Source of the DNA: CBDCME01 sp965218865
GTDB taxonomy: Bacteria > Pseudomonadota > Alphaproteobacteria > JAAXGF01
Length of the DNA: 64,000 nucleotides
NCBI GenBank assembly: GCA_965218865.1
Contig: CBDCME010000080.1
Span: 103,905 to 167,904 of the forward strand
Reading direction: 5' to 3'
Position 1 is the stretch's first letter, and every line of letters begins with the position of its first letter. Made by a program: the position numbers and the translations under genes. Below, piece after piece: positions 56,024-64,000 of the stretch. The notes under the pieces are model-generated. The model did no database searches and was not told the DNA's origin. It worked only from the letters and a program-made list of their open reading frames with translations.

Positions 56024-56258
56024 TAAGCTTCCACAATAAATGGAGATTGTTTAAGTTCCGAATTTTTTATTTGACGTGAAGGGTTATCCGAAGATGGGTC
56101 AATGGGCTCTGTCTGAACAATTAAATAGTCCAACAGATTATACTCTCGTTGATTAAGCACGCGTCTGCGTTCGCTTATTTTCGTATTGTACGCCCGCACG
56201 AGCATAGCTCGGTACACAACGCGGTTCAGCTTTGCCTTTATGAAGTTATTTACCTGCA
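56024..56258 (-). pseudogene. unknown gene, upstream part, truncated by a group II intron fragment
   Basis: Reads LQVNNFIKAKLNRVVYRAML, NTKISERRRVLNQREYNLLD and PIDPSSDNPSRQIKNSELKQ, then SPFIVEA at the IS630 junction. No start codon: the right edge runs into a reverse transcriptase fragment near 56258. Low GC. Family not recognised. Confidence 0.55.
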
Positions 56259-56835
56259 ACATGACTGGCTGATGGTGGCGGTGGAAAAACGACTGAGGGA
56301 GGAGTTCGCCGAACTCCAGGTCGAGATCAATGAAGAGAAGAGTCGAATCGTGGACCTTGGCCGGGGCGAAAGCTTTGGCTTTCTGGGGTTCGAGTTCCGC
56401 CGCAGTCGTCGGGGCGTATGGCGTCCACACTACACGCCCAAGCTCACGAAACGAACGGCCCCGCTAGATCAAGGATGTGTTCCGCCGTTACCAATCGCAA
56501 CCTGTGGATCGGGGATTGATCAATCCGATGCTGCGCGGTTGGGTGAATTACTTTGCGGTTCGACACTCCAGCGAGTGCTTCAGCTTCATCAAGAACCGGG
56601 TGGAAAAGAATGTCGGGTGTCGCGGGCCCGGAAACGAAAGGGCTTCGGCTGGAAGCGGTGGCGTAGGCAGTGGCTGACCCAAACCTTAACGCTGTTCAAC
56701 AGCACCCGGGGCCTGTACCGAAAGCCGCTCCAGTGGTCCCATAAACCTTGAGGCGAAGCAAGCAGGAGAGCGTCGTGCGGGAAATCCGCATGCGGCGTTC
56801 GACGAGGCGGGGGCTGGAAACTGGTCGAGATGATG
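56259..56835 (+). mobile_element. group II intron 3' fragment (reverse transcriptase end plus domain V)
   Basis: DWLMVAVEKRLREEFAELQV then SRIVDLGRGESFGFLGFEFR is the C-terminal part of an intron reverse transcriptase. A frameshift near 56465 moves the reading to another frame (RGLINPMLRGWVNYFAVRHS), and KGFGWKRWRRQWLTQTLTLF follows in the first frame. After the stop at 56751 comes a domain V hairpin (GTGCGGGAAATCCGCATGCG core, 56773-56792). The 5' half, including the FADD-type catalytic site, is missing. Confidence 0.8.
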
Positions 56836-57348
56836 TGACACTCGCAACCGAAAGGACGAGACAACAGGGAACACAAACTTCGATCTCAACCGACGCGCCA
56901 GTCCTCGACCCTACCGATGAGTGGGGAGGGGAAACGGAGCGATGCCACATGGCCCAAGCCACCGCGCCCTTCCTCGACTCTACCTGGGAGATTGTGGGCG
57001 GTAAGCTCACTCTGAATCTCAACGAGAAAACCAAAAGCTTTGGCGGGAAGATATTCCCGGTCACATCGAGATAGGGGATCATAATTGGGCCAAGATCGCC
57101 GACAATTCCAGCGCGGAGCTGACCCCCGCGGCGACGCCCCCAAAGCTGGCTTGATCGTTGACGGCAAGGCCTCGGCCCAGCCATTCGACCTTCCCCCGCG
57201 AAGATGCGACAAATTCATTTTCGTCGGGACGTCGTCGATCCCACGATCGCCATGACGGTCGCGAGACCGTTCTTGACTCCCGGATGTAAACCCCAGCAAG
57301 TTAGGACGTTCCATTACGCTAGGCGCCAATGCGTCGGGAGATGAACTC
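56836..57348 (+). other. intergenic region
   Basis: No well-supported gene. A short rightward frame (ending 57074: MAQATAPFLDSTWEIVGGKL) is protein-like but has no recognised domain. The remainder, 57075-57348, shows nothing convincing beyond the probable promoter of the next gene. Confidence 0.3.
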
Positions 57349-57963
57349 ATGAAGGGATCGCGGTTCATGGTGAGACCGGGTGGACCATGGTGGCTTCTCG
57401 CCGTGGCTTGGCTGGCACTCAATCCGGTCTTGGCGCAGGCGGCTTCGAAGGAAGGTAAATACGCCTACGATGGCGTAGGGGGATTAACCTGTGAGCAGTT
57501 CGTGGGCTTGGCGCAGGGCGGCGAAGACTCGCCGGGGAGTCAATATTTCTATCTTGGTTGGGTCGCGGGTTACCTCTCGGGGCACAATCGCCTGGCCGAG
57601 GACACCGTCGACCTCACGCCGTGGCAGGACATTAATCTGATCGGCAGGTTTCGTGCCAGCTATTGCACCAAAGTCCCCGAGCGCCGCTTCGTCGACGCCA
57701 TGGTCAAGGAGTTGGTCCCCTTCCGGATCCGTAATTCCTTGGAAATGGTCGAGGTCACGGACGGCGAAACAACGCTCAGGCACTACAAGGTCGTGATTCG
57801 CCGGGCCCAGGAAGTCCTCAGCGAATTGGAGTTTTACGAAGGCGACATCGACGGTGAATTCGGCGATTCGACGCGGCAAGCGTTCGAAGCGTACCAAACC
57901 GAAAAAGGCATCGATCCCAGCGGCCTTCCCGACCAGACAACGCTCTTCAATCTTTTCAGATAG
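57349..57963 (+). CDS. exported protein with peptidoglycan-binding-like domain
   Basis: 204 residues from ATG 57349 (57367 also possible). Signal peptide WWLLAVAWLALNPVLAQAAS. The middle, with LTCEQFVGLAQ, YFYLGWVAGYLSGHN and ASYCTKVPERRFVDAM, has the two-Cys pattern of HdeA/Rap1a-like proteins. The end (ELEFYEGDIDGEFGDSTRQA, FEAYQTEKGI) is a PG_binding_1-type three-helix unit. Probably periplasmic and cell-wall related. Confidence 0.8.
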   Translation: MKGSRFMVRPGGPWWLLAVAWLALNPVLAQAASKEGKYAYDGVGGLTCEQFVGLAQGGEDSPGSQYFYLGWVAGYLSGHNRLAEDTVDLTPWQDINLIGRFRASYCTKVPERRFVDAMVKELVPFRIRNSLEMVEVTDGETTLRHYKVVIRRAQEVLSELEFYEGDIDGEFGDSTRQAFEAYQTEKGIDPSGLPDQTTLFNLFR

Positions 57964-57987
57964 GCGGCTCGGCTTCAGGCCATCGGG

Positions 57988-58096
57988 CTAGTGCATCGAC
58001 CCAAACGGAGGCGACAGCCGAAGTTTGGAAAGTTGATGCATCAACAAAGGCCTGGTGCACGGGGGCGTGAACGAAGTGAATGCGCCGATGCACTAG
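57988..58096 (+). repeat. 109-bp palindrome-ended repeat (MITE-like), copy 1
   Basis: Begins CTAGTGCATCGACCC and ends GCGCCGATGCACTAG. An inverted copy of the same length lies at 62620-62728. Contains internal GATGCATCAAC and GGTGCACGGGGGCGTG blocks. Its right CTAG supplies the TAG stop of the PAS gene at 58093. Confidence 0.85.
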
Positions 58097-59271
58097 GTAG
58101 CGTCGCGTCGGGCGGCGTCGCGGGCGGCGCGGGTGACGATGGCCTCGACGACGGCCGCGCGTTCGTCGAGGATTCGGACGATCCGCACGGTCCCGGGGCA
58201 GTCCTCGGATCTCCGCCCGAGGACGAGGACGAATTCACGCTCGCCGCCGCTGGCATCCTCGATCTCGGCCAGGGGCGGGAGCGTCCTGAGGGCCTTCCGC
58301 GCCGCGGCCATGTCGCTGTGCCAGGCTCCGGCCTTGCTGCGCGTGGACTTGCGGGCGGCGCGTTCGGCGTTGACGCAGCCTTTCAGCCCGCCTTCGTGGG
58401 ATTCGAAGAAACGGTGGATACTTTCAGCCGTTTGCCCCTCGTGTCGCGCGTAGCTCAGCGCGGCCGCGTACTCCGACAGCCTGGTCCGGTCGTAGTCGGC
58501 CCCGAAGACGAGCTTGACCAGGGGCGTAAAAGGCGCCCGTTGCTGTCGTTTCAGGCCGGTCTCCAGAAGCAGGCCCGCGTAACCTTCCGGATCGGACTCG
58601 CTCGAGAGGGCAAAGACGTAAGCGCCCTTGAGGGCCCGATACAACGATTTGCGGGTTCGGTCGCGCGCCGCCGCCAGGCGTTCCACCAGGGATCGGCATT
58701 CCGCGAGTTGATCGGCCAATGGCGTCGCCTTCGCCTCGACGTTAGCCTCGCCCTCCGCCGCCGATTTTACCAGGCTCAGCCGCGATAGCGCGAATTTGGG
58801 CTTGGCGTTGACGACGCCCACGATCGTGTCGATCAGATGACCATCGCTGGCAAAGGGCATCAACACGCCCCGGAACAGGAACTCCCGCCCGGAGCTGTCC
58901 GCGAAGGAGGATTCGACGATGATCGGCCCCATGGTCCTGAAAACGTTGGGATAGGCCAAATACAACTTGCCCAGGGGGCAGGCCGGCGGAACCGTCGACC
59001 ACGACCGACCCGTGGAATCGCCGCCGTTGTTTTCGACCATCTGCGGGGCGAGAAAGCGGATGATCGGATCCTCGACCGATTCCGTTACATCGAGGACGAA
59101 GCAAAAGGGCCTGAAGCCGTTGACCGCGTCCGGATTGAAGTCGTGGAAGGAAGGGTAAGGATTATCGCCTCGGAGCGCGTCGCAATAATCCAGCAGCCGC
59201 ATGATGACGCGTTTTTCGACCCGGCTCTGAGCCAGGGCCTCCGCTTCCAATCTCGTCAATAGATCGACCAT
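58093..59271 (-). CDS. PAS-domain protein (PAS_5 type)
   Basis: 392 residues. The N-terminal half, with VIMRLLDYCDALRGDNPYPS, FHDFNPDAV, FVLDVTESVEDPIIRFLAPQ and KLYLAYPNVFRTMGPI, fits the alphaproteobacterial PAS_5/DUF1457 family. The second half is rich in Ala/Arg/Glu and lacks known output domains. The last codon is followed by the TAG of the adjacent repeat, so the original C-terminus may have been different. Confidence 0.75.
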   Translation of the reverse strand: MVDLLTRLEAEALAQSRVEKRVIMRLLDYCDALRGDNPYPSFHDFNPDAVNGFRPFCFVLDVTESVEDPIIRFLAPQMVENNGGDSTGRSWSTVPPACPLGKLYLAYPNVFRTMGPIIVESSFADSSGREFLFRGVLMPFASDGHLIDTIVGVVNAKPKFALSRLSLVKSAAEGEANVEAKATPLADQLAECRSLVERLAAARDRTRKSLYRALKGAYVFALSSESDPEGYAGLLLETGLKRQQRAPFTPLVKLVFGADYDRTRLSEYAAALSYARHEGQTAESIHRFFESHEGGLKGCVNAERAARKSTRSKAGAWHSDMAAARKALRTLPPLAEIEDASGGEREFVLVLGRRSEDCPGTVRIVRILDERAAVVEAIVTRAARDAARRDAT

Positions 59272-59588
59272 GGGAATCCCGGGGCAAATTGTAGGCGTTA
59301 TCTAAATAAGCCCCGGGCACTCTTAAATAGTCGTCCGTGAAGAACCCTGATTTCAAGCTGAAGCGGCGATTGGGTTTGCGGTGGGGTGCGAGATGTCGCT
59401 GAGGAGCGCGGCCAGGATTTGGACAAACAAACGCCTCAGCCATTTGAGGACAAGGCGGTAGTTGTAGCCGGCGCCGGCGAGGATGGCGTTGATCTTGTCG
59501 CCGTCGCGGCCTTTGAGGAAGTTGCGCCCCAGCCTGCCATCGCTCTTGAGATGTCCGATCACGGCCTCGACGGCGGAGCGCCGCCTTA

Positions 59589-60757
59589 TACCAACCGCCC
59601 TCAACATTGACTTGTGCGAGCCCACGCTCTGAGGCCGATGGACATGATCTTCCAAGGTCGGTCGGTCAGGTTGTTCCAGGCTTGGCAAGAGGCCTCGACG
59701 ATGGCTTCATAGGAGTCGAAGACACGATTGGAGAGCCAGTTCTGGCGGAGGTATTGCCAGACATTTTCGGCGGGATTGAGCTCCGGGGACTTGGGTGGCA
59801 AAGGCACGAGGGAGATGTTCTCCGGGATGCCGAGTTTGGCAGTGGTGTGCCATGCGGCTTGGTCGAGCAGCACGACGGCATGGGCGTTTGGGGCAACGGC
59901 CCGGCTGATTTCCTCGAGATGCAGGTCCATGGCTTCAGTATTGGCGCGCGGCATGACCAGCGCCGCGCCCTCACCGCGCTCGGGGCAGATGGCGCCGAAG
60001 AGATACGCCGAAGAGGTCCGTAGGTCCTTGACCTGGCGCGGGCGCGATCCCTTTGGGGCCCACTGGCGCACCAGGCTGTTCTTCTGGCCGACGCGCATTT
60101 CATCTTGAAACCAAACCTCGATGGGCGTGTCCGGTGGCTGTGCCGCTACGATTTTCGCCAAGTGTTCGGGAAAACTTTTTTTTAAATTCCTCCTGTGCCC
60201 GCGCATCCTGGCCGACGTGGCGCGGGCGCGCGGAAATATGCGAGAACCCGAGCGCGGCCAGCAGCTTGCCGACGCTCCGCTCGTGATAGTCCACGCCGAA
60301 GCGCGTTCGGATCAGTTGCTTGAGATCGATGCAGCGCCAGCGCACGACCCCATCCCGTTCGGGATCGGGACCGGCCTCGATAGCCCGCGAAAGCGCCGCC
60401 ATTTGCGACGGCGTCAACCGACGCAACGCCCCGTTCGGCTTGCGGTCGATCAGACCGGCCGGACCTCCCGCGTTGAACCGGTGAACCCAGTCCCGCAACG
60501 TCTGCCGATCCATGCCGCCAATACCCGCCGCGCACGCTCGATCCATCCCATCGTAGATGGCCGCCATCGACAAAAGCCGTCGCGCCTGGTTCCCATCATC
60601 GCTCCGTGCCGCAAGAACACGGACTCTTTCAGCATCAAAGTCGTTTCGCAAAGGAATCGTTGGCATTGAACACACTCCCTTGTTGCCAACAACCTTGAAT
60701 CACACAAAACCTAGCGTGTAAACCTTTGCGCGAGTCAAACTCTAGGGCGGTTGGTAT
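59589..60757 (-). mobile_element. IS630-family element, copy 7
   Basis: 1169 bp inside the IS5-like transposase. Flanks are GCCGCCTTA and TGAGCTCC; the uninterrupted sequence at 12640 reads GCCGCCTGAGCTCC, without a TA, so the target duplication is unclear here. Confidence 0.92.
59601..60666 (-). CDS. IS630-family transposase, two overlapping frames (8-A run)
   Basis: Frame A 60100-60666, frame B 59601-60206. One distinctive change (Gln to Arg in LTDRPWKIMS). DDE residues retained. Confidence 0.85.
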
Positions 60758-62201
60758 GAGCTCCTTCTTGATCGTCGGCGTGATGCCGCGTTTCTGGCCT
60801 GATCTAAAGACGCGGTGTTTGTTGGGGTAATCGTGGCCCTGGTATCCCTTGTCGACATAGATGCGCTCGGCCGATATCCCCGTCCAGCGTTCCATCTCTT
60901 CGATCACCTGCCTCAAGGTGTGGCCATCATAGGGATTGCCGTGGAAGGCCTTGACGTGGGCGACGAACTGGCCGCCGGGGGGCGGGAATTGGTCGCCGCC
61001 ACGGAGACCTTGCAGCCGAACTCGTACGGCTTGTGCGCCTTCCCTTTGCCGATGCATTCGACCTCGGGCGCGTGGAGCGAATAGACCTTGGGCAAGGGGT
61101 CGCGCCGCTTCTGGGTCGACACCCGCTCGGCCAGCCACAAGGGGCGGCGGAAGGGATCCCGTAGGCTCTCCTCCTGGGCCGTCTTGCGGCGGATGTCGCG
61201 GACGGTGCGCCCGAGATAGGTCTTGAGCTTGCGCAGGGCCTTGTTGGCCCGCTTGTGCTGTTTGGCATGGCGGTAGCGGCCTTGCATGATCAACGCCCTC
61301 TTGCCCAGGCGGGTATAGGACTGACGCAGGGCAATGCCGTGCTCCCGTGCCAGTCGCACCAGCCGCTCGCGGGCTCGTTGCATCAGTTTGGCGGCGGTCG
61401 GAAAGGCAATCGCCTTCTCTTGTACGGTGGTGTCCACCGTCACCCGCTCGAGGTCCTTCTCCCGCAGCGCCCCCACCCGGTGGGCCACGGCCAGGCTCTC
61501 CTGGAATACCTTCTCCAAACCTTCCGGCCCGATCCGGTCCCGCCACCGGGTCATCGACGAGCGCTCCATGGGTAGCTCATGCTGAAAGTACTCTTCGCCG
61601 CAGAAGCACTGGAAGTATGGGTCGTAGACCCAGCGCTCGCAGACCTCCTCATCCGAGAGATCGAACATATGCTTGAGGATGTGCAGCCCAACCATCAACC
61701 GCGTCGGGACCCCCCGGCCGACCCTCCTCCGAATACAAGGCTTCATAGGTCTCGTCGAAGAAAGTCCACGCGATCCGGCCCCCCAACACCACCAACTCGT
61801 GGCGCAGGTTGATGATGTTTTCGAACCGCGAGCGGAACAGGTCCTCTATTCCCGATGACACCTTGCGCGATGGCTTCATCACAGTTCTCCAATCCCAATC
61901 GACGGGAGCAGAGAATCACGTTCCGCAACGGAAGGGAATCCCCAAAATCAATTATTTCAAATCACAAGCTTTTCAGGCCCAAAACCCGTTTTCTTGCAAA
62001 TCCGATTACTTCGCCAAACCGAAAGAGCTACCAACATCAGCCGCTTACGCGTTCTTCACGGGCGACTAAATATGCGTAAATTTTTGGACTTTTCGCCGTC
62101 GCTCGGCGATGCATCGACGCAACTCGGGTCACACCCTCGATTTGCGCCGCCACTCGGCCGGCGTGGCTTGGCCGAAGAACGTCAAACGATAAGAGGGCCG
62201 C

Positions 62202-62582
62202 TTATTTGCGAGTACATGAAAATTCGAGGGACTGGGCGTCCAATTTTTCGAATTTACCTTCCGTGTTCATATGATAATATTTTATCGGCGATAATTTGTT
62301 GAGGATAATAGACACGAGAACGGAGGACGTCGATTTTGTTACGATCACGCATTCTCCCTTCGATTCGTCGTGAAAATCGACACGGTCATAACAGTTTTCG
62401 ATCCTCTTCAGGGGGCCATCGGCATCGGAGGTCGCGTGAACCCGAATCAGTTTGCAGGACTTGATGAGAGCCCCTTTGCAGACGTTTCCCTTGATGGGAC
62501 CAACGGCGCAATACTCGGCCGAGGCAATATCGGCCCAAAACACCGCGAAAAAAACGAAAGCCAGATAACGTGAATTCGGCAT
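62202..62582 (-). CDS. small exported protein, unknown family
   Basis: 126 residues from ATG 62582, preceded by GGATGGGG. Signal peptide RYLAFVFFAVFWADIASA, then six Cys in the mature part (EYCAVGPIKGNVCKG, KSCKLIRV, ENCYDRV, GECVIV, FSCTRK), suggesting disulphides in the periplasm. No domain recognised. Confidence 0.6.
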   Translation of the reverse strand: MPNSRYLAFVFFAVFWADIASAEYCAVGPIKGNVCKGALIKSCKLIRVHATSDADGPLKRIENCYDRVDFHDESKGECVIVTKSTSSVLVSIILNKLSPIKYYHMNTEGKFEKLDAQSLEFSCTRK

Positions 62583-62619
62583 CGGGCCCCATCCTTGGGA
62601 ACGTGGTAACGGAATGTTT

Positions 62620-62728
62620 CTAGTGCACCGGCGCATTCACTTCGTTCACGCCCCCGTGCACCAGGCCTTTGTCGATGCATCAACTTTCCAAACTTCGGCT
62701 GTCGCCTCCGTTTGGGTCGATGCACTAG
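62620..62728 (-). repeat. 109-bp palindrome-ended repeat (MITE-like), copy 2
   Basis: Reverse complement of the repeat at 57988-58096, near-identical. Its right CTAG supplies the TAG stop of the Sel1-repeat gene at 62725. Confidence 0.85.
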
Positions 62729-63312
62729 TCGGCTGGACCGGAGCGCTGCTCCCACCTCAACCGTTGGGCCTGTTCGATCTCTTCTGTCGTCATTCGCTTC
62801 GCGAGTTCGTCGCGATTCCCGGCCGACGTGCTGTGGCCTTGCGAGGCGGCGCGGTCGAACCACACGTAGGCCATGACCTTGTCCAGGGCGGTGCCCCGAC
62901 CGTCCCGAAACATGAACGCCAAATTGACTTGGGAATAGACGTAGTCCTGATCGGCGGCGAGGCCGTACCATTTCGCGGCTTGGGCGGAGTTCTTGTCCAA
63001 CCCCTGGCCGATCTCGTACATGAGGCCGAGGACGTGCCGGGCCGACGCCAGCCCCCGCTCGGCGGCGAGGCGGTACCAGCGCACCGCTTCGGCGTGGTCC
63101 TGGGGGACGCCCAGGGCCAGGTCGTAAATCTGGCCAAGCATGAATTGGGCCTCGCGGTGTCCTTCGTCGGCGAGCGCTCGAAGTTCCGGAATGGCCAACT
63201 CGTAATCACCTTCATCATAGGCGCTGAGGGCGGCGTCCCAATCGGCCTCGAGGGGAGCGGCCAACGACAGGGAGGACACGAGCATGACAAGCGCGAGGAA
63301 TCTTCTGAACAT
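62725..63312 (-). CDS. Sel1-repeat (TPR-like) exported protein
   Basis: 195 residues from ATG 63312; the frame is open further upstream but without coding character. Signal peptide FRRFLALVMLVSSLSLAAPL. About four Sel1 repeats follow, each with the A-x-x-x-LG-x-x-Y-x-x-G pattern (EAQFMLGQIYDLALGVPQDH, SARHVLGLMYEIGQGLDKNS, YSQVNLAFMFRDGRG). Sel1 repeats are protein-interaction scaffolds. The stop lies in the neighbouring repeat element. Confidence 0.85.
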   Translation of the reverse strand: MFRRFLALVMLVSSLSLAAPLEADWDAALSAYDEGDYELAIPELRALADEGHREAQFMLGQIYDLALGVPQDHAEAVRWYRLAAERGLASARHVLGLMYEIGQGLDKNSAQAAKWYGLAADQDYVYSQVNLAFMFRDGRGTALDKVMAYVWFDRAASQGHSTSAGNRDELAKRMTTEEIEQAQRLRWEQRSGPAD

Positions 63313-63535
63313 CGTCTTCCATGGGCGACCGCGAACTCTTCGCTCCAGAATACCATTCCCGACGGACTCCACCAGCCCCACGGTGGATTCGGTTCGGCGA
63401 CATCCAGGGATAGCACGACGGATGCTCGCCGTCCGCGGGGGCGGAGAGGTGCCCGTCGCCGGGGTTGGCGTGTTGACCGGTGGCCCCGGAACGTTCAATT
63501 TTGCGGCCAACACGAAACGACATTGCGGACCGCGC

Positions 63536-64000
63536 ATGCGAAGAGTGTCACTTCCCGCCGCGTCGTCGCAACCGAACGAGCCTCTCGTCCGGTTGGCGAT
63601 AGCCGCCGCCTTCATGTTCACCGTCGGCTTGGCCGCCGCCGAAACCGCCGCTTCGAACGACGAGCCTGCCCCCGATCCAACCGCCGAATCGGGTGCGGAA
63701 ATGGATGGGATCGGTGAGCGAATCGATAGGATCTCCAAAAAAATCGATCAGATCGCCGAAGCAATGGGCGGCGAGGTCGCCGACGGAATCTTGAAACTCC
63801 GCATAAAGTTTAGCCCCATGCTGCTGCGGATCGTCTGCCGGGTCGCCCACGAGCCTTTTACGAAGGGGGAACTCAGTCGGGCGATGGGCGTCCCCGAGGA
63901 AGAAATCTTTAAGGCCGTCGGCGAACTCGAGTCGATGAAGTTGGTCATCGTCAGGCTGGGTCACGGCGGCGGCGTCGTTTTTTCCGCCAACGACAGGGTC
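63536..64000 (+). CDS. exported protein with winged-helix-like domain, cut by window end
   Basis: ATG 63536, 155 codons to the window edge. N-terminal hydrophobic signal (LVRLAIAAAFMFTVGLAAAE), an acidic linker, a short coiled-coil (MDGIGERIDRISKKIDQIAE), then LRIVCRVAHEPFTKGELSRA and VGELESMKLVIVRL. The latter matches IVCRV...LESMELVKI of the protein at 42317. The domain resembles a MarR/winged-helix unit but follows a signal sequence. Confidence 0.65.
   Translation, partial: MRRVSLPAASSQPNEPLVRLAIAAAFMFTVGLAAAETAASNDEPAPDPTAESGAEMDGIGERIDRISKKIDQIAEAMGGEVADGILKLRIKFSPMLLRIVCRVAHEPFTKGELSRAMGVPEEEIFKAVGELESMKLVIVRLGHGGGVVFSANDRV

Larger units (their letters stand above)
59353..61882 (-). 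pseudogene. IS5-like transposase, frameshifted and split by IS630
   Basis: Starts MMKPSRKVSSGIEDLFRSRF at 61882. An extra C in a C-run near 61711-61716 shifts frame relative to the copy at 12394; the next frame carries RLMVGLHILKHMFDLSDEEV, ERVTVDTTVQEKAIAFPTAA (Asp) and HAPEVECIGKGKAHKPYEFG. A second shift near 60985 leads to RIYVDKGYQGHDYPNKHRVF (Asp). After the IS630, EAVIGHLKSDGRLGRNFLKG (Glu) runs to the stop at 59353. Inactive. Confidence 0.85.
59330..62066 (-). mobile_element. IS5-like element, full-size copy, interrupted by IS630 copy 7
   Basis: Terminal repeats GTCGTCCGTGAAGAAC / GTTCTTCACGGGCGAC, 6-bp duplication TAAATA (59324-59329, 62067-62072). Without the IS630 it is about 1.57 kb. 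It is the parent form of the deleted copy at 12394. Confidence 0.9.

Noticed and set aside
1..64000. CRISPR array or cas genes
   Set aside because: No regularly spaced short direct repeats and no Cas-like proteins; the repeated blocks are insertion sequences and two palindromic repeat families. The TPR-CHAT gene has no CRISPR genes near it.

Overview
The window is about 64 kb of high-GC DNA from an alphaproteobacterium, with a Rhodospirillales-like flavour that I infer rather than prove. The strongest evidence is gene order at 44.7-53 kb. Genes rho, hemJ, hemH and hemE read leftward, then come an AT-rich gap and rightward genes for the PEP synthase regulatory protein, Maf, AroE, CoaE and DnaQ. 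In Caulobacter and relatives the chromosome origin lies between hemE and this divergent gene, so 48826-49306 is a candidate oriC. The hslV propeptide type and the infC leader also fit alphaproteobacteria.

Layout. 1-3.7 kb: end of a TRAP transporter permease, an SDR-type epimerase, hslVU. 3.7-13.2 kb: accessory zone with a broken DUF4062 gene, tRNA-Leu, a broken restriction-modification locus (split by a group II intron and an IS256-family element), purM, and a deleted IS5-like element. 13.2-16.2 kb: alpha/beta hydrolase and two glycosyltransferases (GT4, GT9). 16.2-20.5 kb: a TIGR04255-type gene with two small partner genes, broken by nested insertions. 21.3-23.8 kb: thrS-infC. 23.9-31.2 kb: insertion elements and remains of two TIR-type genes, one followed by an intact small membrane protein gene. 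31.4-36.2 kb: a large TPR-CHAT gene with two frame breaks, and ogt. 36.4-42 kb: IS21, a group II intron fragment, IS630 and IS30 elements. 42.3-54.5 kb: core genes including the candidate origin. 54.6-62.1 kb: mixed accessory DNA, a PAS protein and a nested IS5-like/IS630 element. 62.2-64 kb: small secreted proteins and a Sel1-repeat protein.

The dominant feature is insertion-sequence load. There are seven near-identical IS630-family copies, three IS256-family copies, two IS5-like elements, and one each of IS1595, IS21 and IS30, plus one complete group II intron and fragments of others. Many sit inside genes, and several sit inside each other. Where target duplications survive, the original genes can be stitched back together on paper: the TIR-like (ThsB-type) gene at 28-30.7 kb, the TIGR04255 gene, the DNA methyltransferase and an unknown gene at 54.7-56.3 kb. 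Most casualties are accessory genes of kinds often linked to phage defence, while core genes are intact. This looks like a genome in an IS-expansion phase with decay of its accessory, defence-like content.

Small-scale structure includes two copies of a 109-bp palindrome-ended repeat, each supplying the TAG stop of the adjacent gene. Two long hairpin repeats sit where genes converge. The infC gene appears to start at AUA. Two exported proteins share an unusual winged-helix-like tail.
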